Assembly: GCA_025936175.1 (NCBI GenBank) | Contig: JAICTV010000006.1 | Span: 1-59,217, forward strand | Direction: 5' to 3' | From: Phycisphaerae bacterium | GTDB lineage: Bacteria > Planctomycetota > Phycisphaerae > Tepidisphaerales > Tepidisphaeraceae | DNA: 59,217 nt | In this document: positions 9,110 through 17,460 of the stretch, piece after piece | Numbering within the stretch: the stretch's first letter is position 1 | How the letters are laid out: every line of letters begins with the position of its first letter | Notes under the pieces: generated by a model | What the model saw: the letters and a program-made list of their open reading frames with translations, nothing else | Told to the model about the DNA's origin: nothing | The model's database searches: none | Translations under genes and position numbers: made by a program

Positions 9110-9168
9110 GTCGGGGGTACTCCCCGAAGAAGGTTCCCCCCCTCCTTCTTCAACCCCCGACTTTTTTT
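9110..9168 (+). terminator. Two-tier intrinsic terminator
   Basis: Outer stem GTCGGGGGT (9110-9118) with ACCCCCGAC (9153-9161); inner stem GAAGAAGG (9126-9133) with CCTTCTTC (9143-9150); followed by seven T (9162-9168). It ends transcription from nuoC, or from a small RNA starting near 9065. Confidence 0.85.
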
Positions 9169-9313
9169 ACGCGCCGATTTCGCACGATCGTTGCCTCGGA
9201 GGGCTGAAGTGCGCGGGCGTGCGAGGTTGGACAAGTTGCGGCCGCGGATTCGATTTTGCATCGGGTCTGCGGCGTGCTTGTTGATGGGAGGCAGCAGCCG
9301 AGTCATTTGTAAC

Positions 9314-9339
9314 GGCGACGCCTGCGTCGCCCTTTTTTT
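9314..9339 (+). terminator. Intrinsic terminator or repeat hairpin
   Basis: GGCGACGCCTGCGTCGCC forms a 7-bp stem followed by seven T (9333-9339). A related hairpin, GGGCGACACGAATGTCGCCC, follows at about 9351-9370 and abuts the stop codon of the minus-strand gene. The two share GGCGAC/GTCGCC arms and may be remnants of one repeat. Confidence 0.65.
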
Positions 9340-9370
9340 GATCCGACGATGGGCGACACGAATGTCGCCC

Positions 9371-10327
9371 CTACTGCTGCTCCTGCAGCATCTGCTGCGT
9401 CCTGGACATCAGCTTCATGAACGCCGATGGCGCGTCCGGGCGGATCTTCACGTCCCAAGCGGTGTGCCACGTCGTGCTGACCGGCTTAAAGCCCATGAGG
9501 TCGAGCCGGTCGCTCAATTCCACCATGTGCGCGGCGCCGTAGAAGATGGCGATGTTCTTCTTTCCATCGGCGATCGCTTTCTTTAGCGCGTTGGTCACCG
9601 CCTTGTTTCGCTCGGTGAGGATGACGGTGCCGTTGAGCATGTCCAGGCCGGAGGCTTCGCGCTCGATGTCGCCCAGGCGGCGGGCGAGGAGCAGCTTGAG
9701 CTGGTGATCGCCGTCCGGGCGAGTCATGAAATCGACCAGATCCACCGGCTCGTCATCGTACACGCGACCGGCCGACGGATCCGACATCGCCCGCATCAGC
9801 GACTGCAGGAAGATCCCCGCGAACGATTCGCCGCGCTCCTGCTGGAGCTTCTGGAAGGTCTCGGCGTCCATGTCGGCGTGGATGAAATTCTTCGGCGAAT
9901 AATCGACCTCGTCGAGCTGGAAGCTCAAGTTCAGCGAGTCCTTCAAGAAGCGCTGGAGCTGCGAGACGGCACTGTCGCTGTGCTGCCCGCGCACCGGCGG
10001 GCCGGAATCGCGCGACTTCACCATCTCGTACAGCACCGCGTCGCAATCCTCAAAGCTTTTCTGCAGCTCGTGGTAGTACGACGCCTCGCCGATGTGGACG
10101 GCGGAAACCAGGCGGACGGTGACCCCTTTGTCGTTCTTCAGCGTCACTTCCGACGTCTGGAGCGACCCGCCGGCCTTGGAGTCGCCGACGAAGCGGAGGA
10201 AGCGGGTCTCGGCCTCTTCGCCCGCCGCCTGAGTGGTCGCGGGAGCTTCCGCGGCAAAGACCGTCGCCGCCGAGGGCGCGATCAGGGCCAGCGACAACAA
10301 CACGCGCATACGCCACGACGTCGACAT
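9371..10327 (-). CDS. TraB/GumN-like exported protein
   Basis: 318 residues. An N-terminal signal peptide (MRVLLSLALIAPSAATVFAA, about residues 7-26) is followed by a Thr/Ala linker. The body has the features of the TraB/GumN/Tiki superfamily: VRLVSAVHIGEASYYHEL, DCDAVLYEMV, a central helical region, then NKAVTNALKKAI, KKNIAIFYGAAHMVELSDRL and GFKPVSTTW. The His in AVHIGE, the Glu in LYEM and the His in GAAHM are the conserved residues I would expect for a metal-dependent hydrolase-like site. The C-terminus is Gln/Met-rich. Exported, function unknown; some relatives are proteases. Confidence 0.7.
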   Translation of the reverse strand: MSTSWRMRVLLSLALIAPSAATVFAAEAPATTQAAGEEAETRFLRFVGDSKAGGSLQTSEVTLKNDKGVTVRLVSAVHIGEASYYHELQKSFEDCDAVLYEMVKSRDSGPPVRGQHSDSAVSQLQRFLKDSLNLSFQLDEVDYSPKNFIHADMDAETFQKLQQERGESFAGIFLQSLMRAMSDPSAGRVYDDEPVDLVDFMTRPDGDHQLKLLLARRLGDIEREASGLDMLNGTVILTERNKAVTNALKKAIADGKKNIAIFYGAAHMVELSDRLDLMGFKPVSTTWHTAWDVKIRPDAPSAFMKLMSRTQQMLQEQQ

Positions 10328-10493
10328 CGATCACCTCCGCGTGAAGCCGCACATCATATCTCGCCGGCGGCGATCGCCGCGCCTAGAGAAGGACGATTTT
10401 CTCATAACCCCATCGCCGCGCCTGGCGTCGCGTGACAATCGCCCTTTTCCGTCCAGCGTTCATGCCCTATTCTCAGCCGCGTCTCGTTGACCT

Positions 10494-10498
10494 AGGAG
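10494..10498 (+). promoter_or_regulatory. Ribosome binding site that fixes a TTG start
   Basis: AGGAG with five bases to TTG 10504. The alternatives at 10432 and 10462 lack a comparable site and would add residues absent from the family, whose members usually begin within a few residues of IRPF. Confidence 0.75.
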
Positions 10499-10503
10499 CA
10501 GCC

Positions 10504-11814
10504 TTGGCCCAGATCCGACCTTTCGCCGGCATCCGATTCGGCAAGAGTTTTCAAGACGTCTCCAGCGTCATCGCGCCGCCGTACGACGTGCTGGACGATG
10601 CGCAGAAGGTCGCGCTGCAGGCGAAGCATCCGAATAATATCGTCACAGTGGATCTCCCCTTCACCCCGCCTAAAAGCGTCGGTCCGGATTCCGTCTACGA
10701 GAAGTCGAACACGACGCTGCAGGCGTGGCTGAAGAACGGGACGCTGCAGCGCGACACCCGGCGGGCGCTGTATCCGTACACGCAGACGTACGAGTACGCG
10801 GGCAAGACGTTCCACCGCCGCGGGTTCATTTGCCTGGTGAAGCTCACGCCCTTCGGGCAGGACGTCATCCCGCACGAGAAGACGTACAAGGGGCCGATCG
10901 AAGACCGGATGAAGCTGATGCGCGCGACCGGCGTGCAGCTCTCGCCGATCTTCGGGCTCTTCAGCGATCCGCGCGGCCAGGTCACGTCGCTGCTCTACTC
11001 CGGGCTCGGCAAGCCGGAGCAGACCGGGACGCTGGACGGCGTGAAGAACGACCTCTGGTCGGTCATCGACGCGGAGTTGGAAAATCAGATCGTCGATGCG
11101 ATGCGCGGCAAGCCGATCTACATCGCCGACGGACATCACCGCTACACGACCGCGCTGCAATACCAAGCCGACGAGATCGCGGCGAACGGCGGCAAGCCGC
11201 TGCCGCCGGCGCATCCGGCAAACTGGTGCATGTTCGTGCTCGTCGGAATGCAGGACGACGGACTGCTGATCCTGCCGACGCACCGACTCATCGGCGGGAT
11301 GGACGGTTTCGACATGCAGATCTTCGGCAACGCCGTGAAGGATCACTTCGAGATCGAGCAAGTGCAGATGCGGCCCGAGCAGTTCAACGACATCAGCCAG
11401 ACCGCCGCGAACAACGGCAAGCACGAGATCGGCCTGTACGACGGATCAACCCGTCGCTTCTACGTGCTGAAGCTCAAGAACCCGGACGTGCTCAAGTCGC
11501 TGGAGCCGAAGCAGAGCGATGCCTGGCGGCGGCTGGACGTGGCGATCCTGCAGCGCTACCTGCTCGATGAAGTGCTGCAGCCGGAGTTCGCTGCGCCCAA
11601 GGAATTGACGCGCGGATACACCGCCGATCCGACGACGATCGCCAAGCAGGTGGACGGCAAGCAGTACCAGATCGCGCTGATGCTCCGCCCGACGCCGTTA
11701 CCGGCGCTCGAAGAGCTCGGCAAGCACGGGGAAGTCATGCCGCAGAAGAGCACGTACTTCTATCCGAAGCTGGCGACGGGGATGGTGATGAACCCGTTGA
11801 TTGAGAAGTCCTAA
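10504..11814 (+). CDS. DUF1015-family protein
   Basis: 436 residues from TTG 10504. The N-terminus AQIRPFAGIRF and then VIAPPYDVLDD match the DUF1015 opening; later FICLVKLT, VIPHEKTYKGPIEDRMKLM, SPIFGLFSDP and YIADGHHRYTTALQYQ are the family's best-conserved blocks, and length is normal. The family is widespread, often called an uncharacterised SerC-neighbour or phosphatase-like protein; no reaction is established that I can assert. Cytoplasmic. It is convergent with the HEAT-repeat gene, with repeat copy 1 between them. Confidence 0.9.
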   Translation: MAQIRPFAGIRFGKSFQDVSSVIAPPYDVLDDAQKVALQAKHPNNIVTVDLPFTPPKSVGPDSVYEKSNTTLQAWLKNGTLQRDTRRALYPYTQTYEYAGKTFHRRGFICLVKLTPFGQDVIPHEKTYKGPIEDRMKLMRATGVQLSPIFGLFSDPRGQVTSLLYSGLGKPEQTGTLDGVKNDLWSVIDAELENQIVDAMRGKPIYIADGHHRYTTALQYQADEIAANGGKPLPPAHPANWCMFVLVGMQDDGLLILPTHRLIGGMDGFDMQIFGNAVKDHFEIEQVQMRPEQFNDISQTAANNGKHEIGLYDGSTRRFYVLKLKNPDVLKSLEPKQSDAWRRLDVAILQRYLLDEVLQPEFAAPKELTRGYTADPTTIAKQVDGKQYQIALMLRPTPLPALEELGKHGEVMPQKSTYFYPKLATGMVMNPLIEKS

Positions 11815-11871
11815 CGGCGGCGGTCGTTCGCAACGCGGGCAAGAGTTAATGACCACCGGCCCTCAGCAGAG

Positions 11872-11943
11872 TGTCATGCCGAGGTACTCCGAAGCATCTG
11901 GGTAAGGAACGCAGATCCTTCGCGGAGCACCGCTCGGGATGAC
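11872..11943. repeat. Inverted repeat family 1, copy 1
   Basis: Hairpin-forming unit with arms GTCATGCCGAGGTACTCCG and CGGAGCACCGCTCGGGATGAC (imperfect) and AGATC/CATCTG inner parts. It sits between the 3' ends of convergent genes, where it could act as a bidirectional transcript end. Confidence 0.85.
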
Positions 11944-11963
11944 GACTTGCGAAGTACGTACGG

Positions 11964-14684
11964 TTATGGCGCGGCGATTGACTTCGCCTGCTTCACCCGC
12001 GCCAGCACGTTTTCGAGCGACGAGCGAGCGACCGCAGCGGCGGCGACGTCGCGCGGGTCATCGGCCGCGCGGCGGAGCTCGAGCAGGCATTTTTCAGTAC
12101 CGATCTCGCTGAGGATTCGCGCGGCGTTGGCGCGGACGCTCGCATCGGGCTGCCGCAGGAGTTTGATCACCTCGTCCTCGGCGATCGAGCCCATCTCCTT
12201 CAGCGCCGGCACCACGCCTTGTGGATATTTGACGATCCAGCGAACGATGGGGAAGACCGCCTGCTTGTCGTGCGTGCGGGCGAGCACCTTGATCGCCGCG
12301 TCGCGCTTGCTGAGCGGCCAGACCTTTTCGTCCAGCAGGGGCAGGAGATTCTCCACCGTCTGCGGCCGCCACCAGACGCGCAGGGCGTCGGCGGCCGCCT
12401 CGCTGACGTGGCCGAAGGCGTCGGTGGAGATGATCTTTTCCAGCGCGGCGGCGGCTTCGTCACGGCGCTCGACTGCCGGCGTCACGGCGAGCCGATGGAG
12501 CGCGTAACGCTTGGTGTTGTCTGCGCCGGAGCCGGTGATGGTCGCCAGCGCGACGCCGACGTCCATCGGCTGCGGTTCATCGTTCAGGTGCGACGACGCG
12601 AGGTCATCGAGCAGCGCGCGGGCGCGAATCGGCGTGGCGTCGCCGAGGCGCGCCGCGTAGGCGAGCAGCGCATCGAGTCCCGGCTCACCCGCCGCACGGA
12701 GCACTTCCGACGGGTCTTCACGTATCGCGCCGAAGCGTTCGACCACCCGCGCGGGGTCGTACGGGTCGAGAGCGGCGGTGTCGCCCGGCTCCGTCAGGCG
12801 GATGCCCTGCACGAAACGGTCGGCGTCAACGTCCTGCCCGCGGTAGCCGCGCTGGATCGTCATCCGCGCCACCAGCCAGGCCTGCGGCAGACGGGCGGCG
12901 TAAACGGCTTCTGTCGGATGCCCAAACGTGTCGCGGCTGATCGCGCGCGTCCACATCAGCCCGTTCAAGCGCCCCACCGTCGAATCCGTTTTTCCCTCGA
13001 TCACGACGACGAACAGGTTGCGCTGCGCCGCCAGTTCCGCGATCACACGACGATCGGCGATCCACGGGCGCTGCTGCTTCGGATCGAGCACCGGCGTCAT
13101 CGAAAGCTCGACCGCGCCGGCGTCGTCCACCAGCCATCGCTGCATCGTGTCGCGCGTCGAGAACGCATGCAAATCGATCTTCGCATTGGTCGTCGGCCGA
13201 ACGCGAATCGACTTGAACCCGAAGGATTCATCGGCGAACGCGCCCGACTCCGCGACGGGCACCGGCAGCGGATGATCCTCGACGGGCGTGAGGAGATCGT
13301 TCGGCGTCGCGCCGCTGGGCGCGGCGGCGGCGGCGCCGGTCAACTGGGTGATCCACGCATTCGCCTGGTTCCAGGAAGCGCTGTACGTCCCGCCAGCGGG
13401 CTTGAGCGGCGCGATCTTCGCCGCGAACCCATCGCGCTCCTTCTCGATCTCCTCCTTCGTCTGCGCGCGCGATTTGTTCAACGCCTCGCGCATCTCGGCG
13501 ATCGTCGGATCGAGCGAATTGCCGAGCGGGTCCGGCTGCTCGACGACGGCCGGCGCCGTGTGCGTCCAGCTCGGCGCGGACAAGCCCCGCGCCTGACGAA
13601 TCGCCGCCAGTTCTTCCGGGTGCTCCGCCGCCCATTGCTTCAGCGCTTCTTCGTCCACACCGGCGATCCTGGCGATCTCGCGGTTGATCGGCGTCGCGAC
13701 GAACATCATCGCCACCGCCTCCACCGGCACGATCACCAGCAGCAGCAGCGCGGCGACGAACGTCGTCGGCCATTTGAGGCCCATCAGCTCCTTGAGCGCG
13801 ATGACGAGCAGGAACGGCGTTGCAATGACGACGATCAGCAGCGCGATCAGCGCCCGCTGCGTGACCAGCATGATCCAGCCGGCGATGAACAGCGACGGCA
13901 ACGTCGCCGCCCCGCAGGCGCGTAAGTACGCGTTGTTCGGCAGGTCCCACTGCGTCCAATTGCACGCCAGCGCGCAGGCGAGCAGCAGTGTCGGCGCGAA
14001 GAGGAAGAAGAACGTAACGGCCGATTTGATCGCCTGCAGCGCGATGAAGACCGGGAAGCCGCTCTTGAACGCTTCGGGGATGTCATTGCGTTGTCGCACG
14101 ACTTCGGCGACGTGGCGGCCGGCCCAGATGCAGCAGAACAGGAGCGCGATGAGCAGCAGCCAGCTCACCAGCCGCGCGACTTCATCGCTCAGGACGACGC
14201 CGGCGGCACTACCGATCAGGCGCACTGGCGTCTTCTTGGGGGGTGAAATCACGTCGAGATCGGCGTACTGCGTGAGCGGCGGAAGCGCGGCGATGGCGTC
14301 GGCGACGCTTCCGACGTGCTCTTGCCGCGCCGGCGCGTCATCCACGATCGCGGAAGCATCCGCCTGTGGCGCGGTCATGCGCGGCATCAGGTTCGGCGGG
14401 GGCGGCGGAATGGTCCGCTGAAACGGTTTCGGCATCGGGCGCGGGCCGGACGGCAGTGGCGTCGGAGGCGTCGGACCGCGCAGCAGCATCGGATCGATGG
14501 CAGACGAAATCGACGCGGGCCCCGCCTGCTCCGCGATCGCCGCCGCCAGCTCCAGCTTGGCATCCGCCGAGGCGGGCACCGTCATCGGGCGTTCGCAGGC
14601 GGTGCAATTGACGGTCTCGCCGGCAAGGTGGTCCGCGACCTGGTAGGCCTTGCCGCATCCGTTGCACTGGAACGAAATCGCCAT
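11964..14684 (-). CDS. Zinc-ribbon, multi-pass membrane and HEAT-repeat protein
   Basis: 906 residues; GGGGGAA about ten bases before the ATG. Residues 6-30 are a zinc ribbon (FQCNGCGKAYQV with a second CTAC pair). A Pro-rich linker follows (to about 120), then five to six membrane segments (about 165-350: ARLVSWLLLIALLFCCIWAG, TFFFLFAPTLLLACALA, TLPSLFIAGWIMLV, ALIALLIVVIATPFLLVIAL, TFVAALLLLVIVPVEAVAMM). A soluble region of about 300 residues follows, and the last about 250 residues are HEAT-like helices (AAAALEKIIST, KLLRQPDASVRANAARIL, CLLELRRAADDP). No enzyme motif is seen. Probably a planctomycete-specific membrane scaffold; function unknown. Confidence 0.8.
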   Translation of the reverse strand: MAISFQCNGCGKAYQVADHLAGETVNCTACERPMTVPASADAKLELAAAIAEQAGPASISSAIDPMLLRGPTPPTPLPSGPRPMPKPFQRTIPPPPPNLMPRMTAPQADASAIVDDAPARQEHVGSVADAIAALPPLTQYADLDVISPPKKTPVRLIGSAAGVVLSDEVARLVSWLLLIALLFCCIWAGRHVAEVVRQRNDIPEAFKSGFPVFIALQAIKSAVTFFFLFAPTLLLACALACNWTQWDLPNNAYLRACGAATLPSLFIAGWIMLVTQRALIALLIVVIATPFLLVIALKELMGLKWPTTFVAALLLLVIVPVEAVAMMFVATPINREIARIAGVDEEALKQWAAEHPEELAAIRQARGLSAPSWTHTAPAVVEQPDPLGNSLDPTIAEMREALNKSRAQTKEEIEKERDGFAAKIAPLKPAGGTYSASWNQANAWITQLTGAAAAAPSGATPNDLLTPVEDHPLPVPVAESGAFADESFGFKSIRVRPTTNAKIDLHAFSTRDTMQRWLVDDAGAVELSMTPVLDPKQQRPWIADRRVIAELAAQRNLFVVVIEGKTDSTVGRLNGLMWTRAISRDTFGHPTEAVYAARLPQAWLVARMTIQRGYRGQDVDADRFVQGIRLTEPGDTAALDPYDPARVVERFGAIREDPSEVLRAAGEPGLDALLAYAARLGDATPIRARALLDDLASSHLNDEPQPMDVGVALATITGSGADNTKRYALHRLAVTPAVERRDEAAAALEKIISTDAFGHVSEAAADALRVWWRPQTVENLLPLLDEKVWPLSKRDAAIKVLARTHDKQAVFPIVRWIVKYPQGVVPALKEMGSIAEDEVIKLLRQPDASVRANAARILSEIGTEKCLLELRRAADDPRDVAAAAVARSSLENVLARVKQAKSIAAP

Positions 14685-14804
14685 GGCGCCGCTTCCCCCG
14701 AAATGCGTGCCGCCATTATCGCTTGGGTTTACCCCGCTTCAAGGCGGTTTTGATCGTCGCGACAGGTCGAACGAGTGCGCCGTAGCATCGCCCCCGCATC
14801 CGCC

Positions 14805-14810
14805 TATAAT
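14805..14810 (+). promoter_or_regulatory. TATAAT -10 element before the M16 pair
   Basis: A perfect TATAAT with only a weak -35 (GTAGCA, 17-bp spacing). A start site near 14817 would put the GTG at 14775 outside the transcript and so supports TTG 14850, which has GGAG at 14835-14838. Confidence 0.5.
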
Positions 14811-14849
14811 CCGCTGGCTTTTTGGGCACGGAACGGAGACCGCAACAAC

Positions 14850-16085
14850 TTGGGCGAACGATACTTCCAACACACATTCGACAACGGATTGACGCTGCTG
14901 GCCGAGAAGATGCCCGGGATGCAGTCGGCGGCGATGACGCTGCTGCTGCCGGCCGGGTCATCGACCGATCCGGTCGATCGTCTGGGCTCGGCGACGGTGC
15001 TGAGCGACCTCGTCCTCCGCGGCGCCGGATCGCGCGACAGCAGGCAACTCACAGATTATCTCGACGGCCTGGGCCTGCAGCGATCCAGCAGCGTCGGCAT
15101 CCATCACAGCCGATTCAGTTGCGCCGCGCTGAGCGAGAAGGTGATGCAGGGCGTGCCGGTTTATGCGGACATCGTCCGCCGGGCGCACCTGCCGCAGCCC
15201 GGGTTCGACGCGGCGCGCAATCTGGCGCTTCAGGCGCTGGCGGGCATTGACGATGAGCCGCGGCAGAAGCTGCTGATCAAGCTGCGGGAATGGCATTTCC
15301 CGTCGCCCTTTGGTCGAAGCTCGATGGGGAAGAAGGACAACCTCGAGAAGCTGACGCTCGAGTTGTGCAAGGCGGACTACGGCCGGCGGTATCACGCGCG
15401 CGACGCGATCCTCGCGATTGCCGGCAACATCGATTTCGAGACGGTGAAAGCGGACGTGGCGAAACAGTTCGGCGACTGGAACGGCTCGGCGGCGACGCCG
15501 CTGGAGATCATGCCGCCGCCCGGGAATTTCCATCACGAGGATCAGAAATCGGAGCAGACGCACATCGGTCTGGCGTACGAGTCGATCCAGGAAACCGATC
15601 CGGATTACTACGTCCTTCGCCTTGCGCTCGAAGTGCTCAGCGGCGGGATGTCGGGACGATTGTTCACGGAGATCCGCGAAAAGCGCGCGCTCGTCTACAA
15701 CGTCTGGGCCGGCTACTCGAGCCTCAAGGGCTACGGCTCGGTCCTCGGCTACGCCGGCACGAGCAACGACCGCGCGCAGGCGACGCTCGACTGTTTCATC
15801 TCCGAGCTGCACCGCTTCACCGAAGGCGTCAGCGCCGACGAGCTGGAGCGCGCCAAAACCGGCCTTAAGGCGAGCACCATCATGCAGGGCGAATCGACGA
15901 GCGCGCGGGCCGGGGCAATCGCGCACGACTTCTTCATGCGCGGCCGCATCCGCACGCTCGACGAGATCAAGCACGAAATCGATGCGGTCAGTCTCGAGCG
16001 CGTCAACGCGTATTTGAAACAGCACAAGCCGGGGCCGTTCACGATCGTGACGGTGGGGCCAAAAGAACTGAAATTGCCGTCTTAA
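14850..16085 (+). CDS. M16-family peptidase homologue without zinc motif
   Basis: 411 residues from TTG 14850. The fold is M16 (FDNGLTLLAEKMPGMQSAAMTLLLPAG, later LSGGMSGRLFTEIREKRALVYNVWAG), but where active members have HxxEH this protein reads LGSATVLSDLVLRGAG, so it cannot bind the catalytic zinc that way. Such proteins act as the non-catalytic half of heterodimers; the active partner lies 12 bp downstream (16098). It retains the Arg-Tyr-type substrate-binding region near the C-terminal half. No signal peptide from this start, so probably cytoplasmic, in a peptide-degrading complex. Confidence 0.9.
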   Translation: MGERYFQHTFDNGLTLLAEKMPGMQSAAMTLLLPAGSSTDPVDRLGSATVLSDLVLRGAGSRDSRQLTDYLDGLGLQRSSSVGIHHSRFSCAALSEKVMQGVPVYADIVRRAHLPQPGFDAARNLALQALAGIDDEPRQKLLIKLREWHFPSPFGRSSMGKKDNLEKLTLELCKADYGRRYHARDAILAIAGNIDFETVKADVAKQFGDWNGSAATPLEIMPPPGNFHHEDQKSEQTHIGLAYESIQETDPDYYVLRLALEVLSGGMSGRLFTEIREKRALVYNVWAGYSSLKGYGSVLGYAGTSNDRAQATLDCFISELHRFTEGVSADELERAKTGLKASTIMQGESTSARAGAIAHDFFMRGRIRTLDEIKHEIDAVSLERVNAYLKQHKPGPFTIVTVGPKELKLPS

Positions 16086-16097
16086 GGCGCCAACGAA

Positions 16098-17330
16098 ATG
16101 CCATTGAAGTTTCACTACAAGCAGCTCCCCAACGGCCTCGACATCGTCGCCGAGGAGAACGCCGATTCGCATTCCTTCGCGGCGGGACTCTTCGTCAAGA
16201 CCGGCTCGCGGGATGAGGATGCGCCGATCAACGGCGTGTCGCACTTCCTCGAGCACATGATGTTCAAGGGGTCGGACAAGTACACGTGGGAAGACGTCAA
16301 CCGCATCTTCGACGAGCTCGGCGCGCGCTACAACGCGTTCACGTCGCAGGAGATGACCGCGTACTACGCCAACGTGCTGCCCGAGTTCACCGAGCGCACC
16401 ATAGAGCACCTGGCGCACCTCCTGCGGCCGTCGCTGCGGCAAAGCGACTTCGACACCGAGAAGAAAGTCATCCTCGAAGAGATCGCGATGTACCTTGATG
16501 ATCCGGGGCATCGCGTCTACGAGAAGCTGATGGACGTGCACTTCGGCAATCACCCGCTGAGCATGTCGATCCTCGGCGCCGCCGAATCGATCCAGAAGCT
16601 CAAGCGCGATCAGATGGCGGAGTATTTCACCCGGCGCTACGGGCCGGGCAACATGGTGATGGCGGTGACGGGCCGGCTTGATTTTGACGAGATCGTCAAG
16701 CTCGCCGAGAAGTACATGGGCTCCTGGCCGCGCGTGGACGCGCCCCGCCACCAGCCGGAGCCGATGTACAAGCCGCAGCAAATCGCGATGACCGATCCGA
16801 AGCTCAACCGCATGTACACGATGGGCATGACGCCGGGTCCCAGCGCGCAGGATGATCGTCGCTTCGCCGCCCGCGTGCTCGCCGACGTCATCGGCGACTC
16901 CGATGGGTCGCGCTTCTACTGGGCGCTGGTGGACAACGCGATCGCGGAAGATGCGGACTTCGGCTTCTACCCGCACGATGCCTGCGGCAGCTTCTACATC
17001 TCGCTCACCACCGATCCCGATCGCACGCAGGAGGCGCTGGACATCGCGCTCAAGGAGTTGAACAAGGCGAAGAACGATCTGAACGAGGATGAGGTCGAGC
17101 GCGCCAAGAACAAGATCGCCAGCAGCCTGGTGCTGCAGGGCGAGGTGCCGCTGGGCCGGATGCGTTCAATCGGCGGGCAGTGGATCTACAATAAGGAATA
17201 CCGCTCGCTGGAGATGGACATGGAGACCTTGATGAAGGTCAACCGCCAGTCGCTCCAGCAGCTCATGCGCGATTATCCGTTCGATCCGATGACGATTGTG
17301 AGTCTGGGTCCGGGGGAGGCGAAAGAATAG
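16098..17330 (+). CDS. M16-family zinc peptidase (catalytic partner)
   Basis: 410 residues. The inverted zinc motif is intact: HFLEH at residues 49-53, with the distal Glu in KVILEEIAMYLDDPGH (about 125-130). The N-terminal half contains LPNGLDIVAEEN and GLFVKTGSRDED; the C-terminal half contains DGSRFYWALVDNAIAEDADFGF. Processing-peptidase/PqqL-like length. It should degrade or process peptides with its inactive neighbour, as in mitochondrial processing peptidase and bacterial M16B heterodimers. Transcribed with it at a 12-bp gap; repeat copy 2 follows. Confidence 0.95.
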   Translation: MPLKFHYKQLPNGLDIVAEENADSHSFAAGLFVKTGSRDEDAPINGVSHFLEHMMFKGSDKYTWEDVNRIFDELGARYNAFTSQEMTAYYANVLPEFTERTIEHLAHLLRPSLRQSDFDTEKKVILEEIAMYLDDPGHRVYEKLMDVHFGNHPLSMSILGAAESIQKLKRDQMAEYFTRRYGPGNMVMAVTGRLDFDEIVKLAEKYMGSWPRVDAPRHQPEPMYKPQQIAMTDPKLNRMYTMGMTPGPSAQDDRRFAARVLADVIGDSDGSRFYWALVDNAIAEDADFGFYPHDACGSFYISLTTDPDRTQEALDIALKELNKAKNDLNEDEVERAKNKIASSLVLQGEVPLGRMRSIGGQWIYNKEYRSLEMDMETLMKVNRQSLQQLMRDYPFDPMTIVSLGPGEAKE

Positions 17331-17348
17331 CGTTACCCGCTCCTGCTG

Positions 17349-17418
17349 TGTCATGCTGAGGTACTCCGAAGCATCTGGGTATGGGCACGCAGATGCTTCG
17401 GAGTACCTCAGCATGACA
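17349..17418. repeat. Inverted repeat family 1, copy 2
   Basis: The most perfect copy: 29-bp arms (17349-17377 and 17390-17418) that are exact complements around a 12-nt loop, with arms beginning TGTCATGCTGAGGTACTCCG. It lies after the M16 operon and directly before the panB promoter. Confidence 0.95.
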
Positions 17419-17423
17419 GTTTC

Positions 17424-17450
17424 TTGATACCGACCGCCGGGGTCTATAAT
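17424..17450 (+). promoter_or_regulatory. panB promoter, apparently leaderless
   Basis: TTGATA (17424-17429) and TATAAT (17445-17450) with a short 15-bp spacer. The -10 ends only ten bases before the ATG at 17461, so the transcript would start at or within a few bases of the initiation codon. Confidence 0.55.
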
Positions 17451-17460
17451 CATCATCGCA

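Larger units (their letters stand above)
8973..9370. other. 398-bp intergenic region with two terminators and a possible small RNA
   Basis: No coding frame of conviction. It contains a promoter-like pair TTGCAT (about 9034) and TACAGT (about 9056) at 16-bp spacing, a large terminator hairpin at 9110-9168, then about 130 bp in which I recognise nothing, and a terminator plus second hairpin at 9314-9365 next to the TraB/GumN stop codon. Confidence 0.6.
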
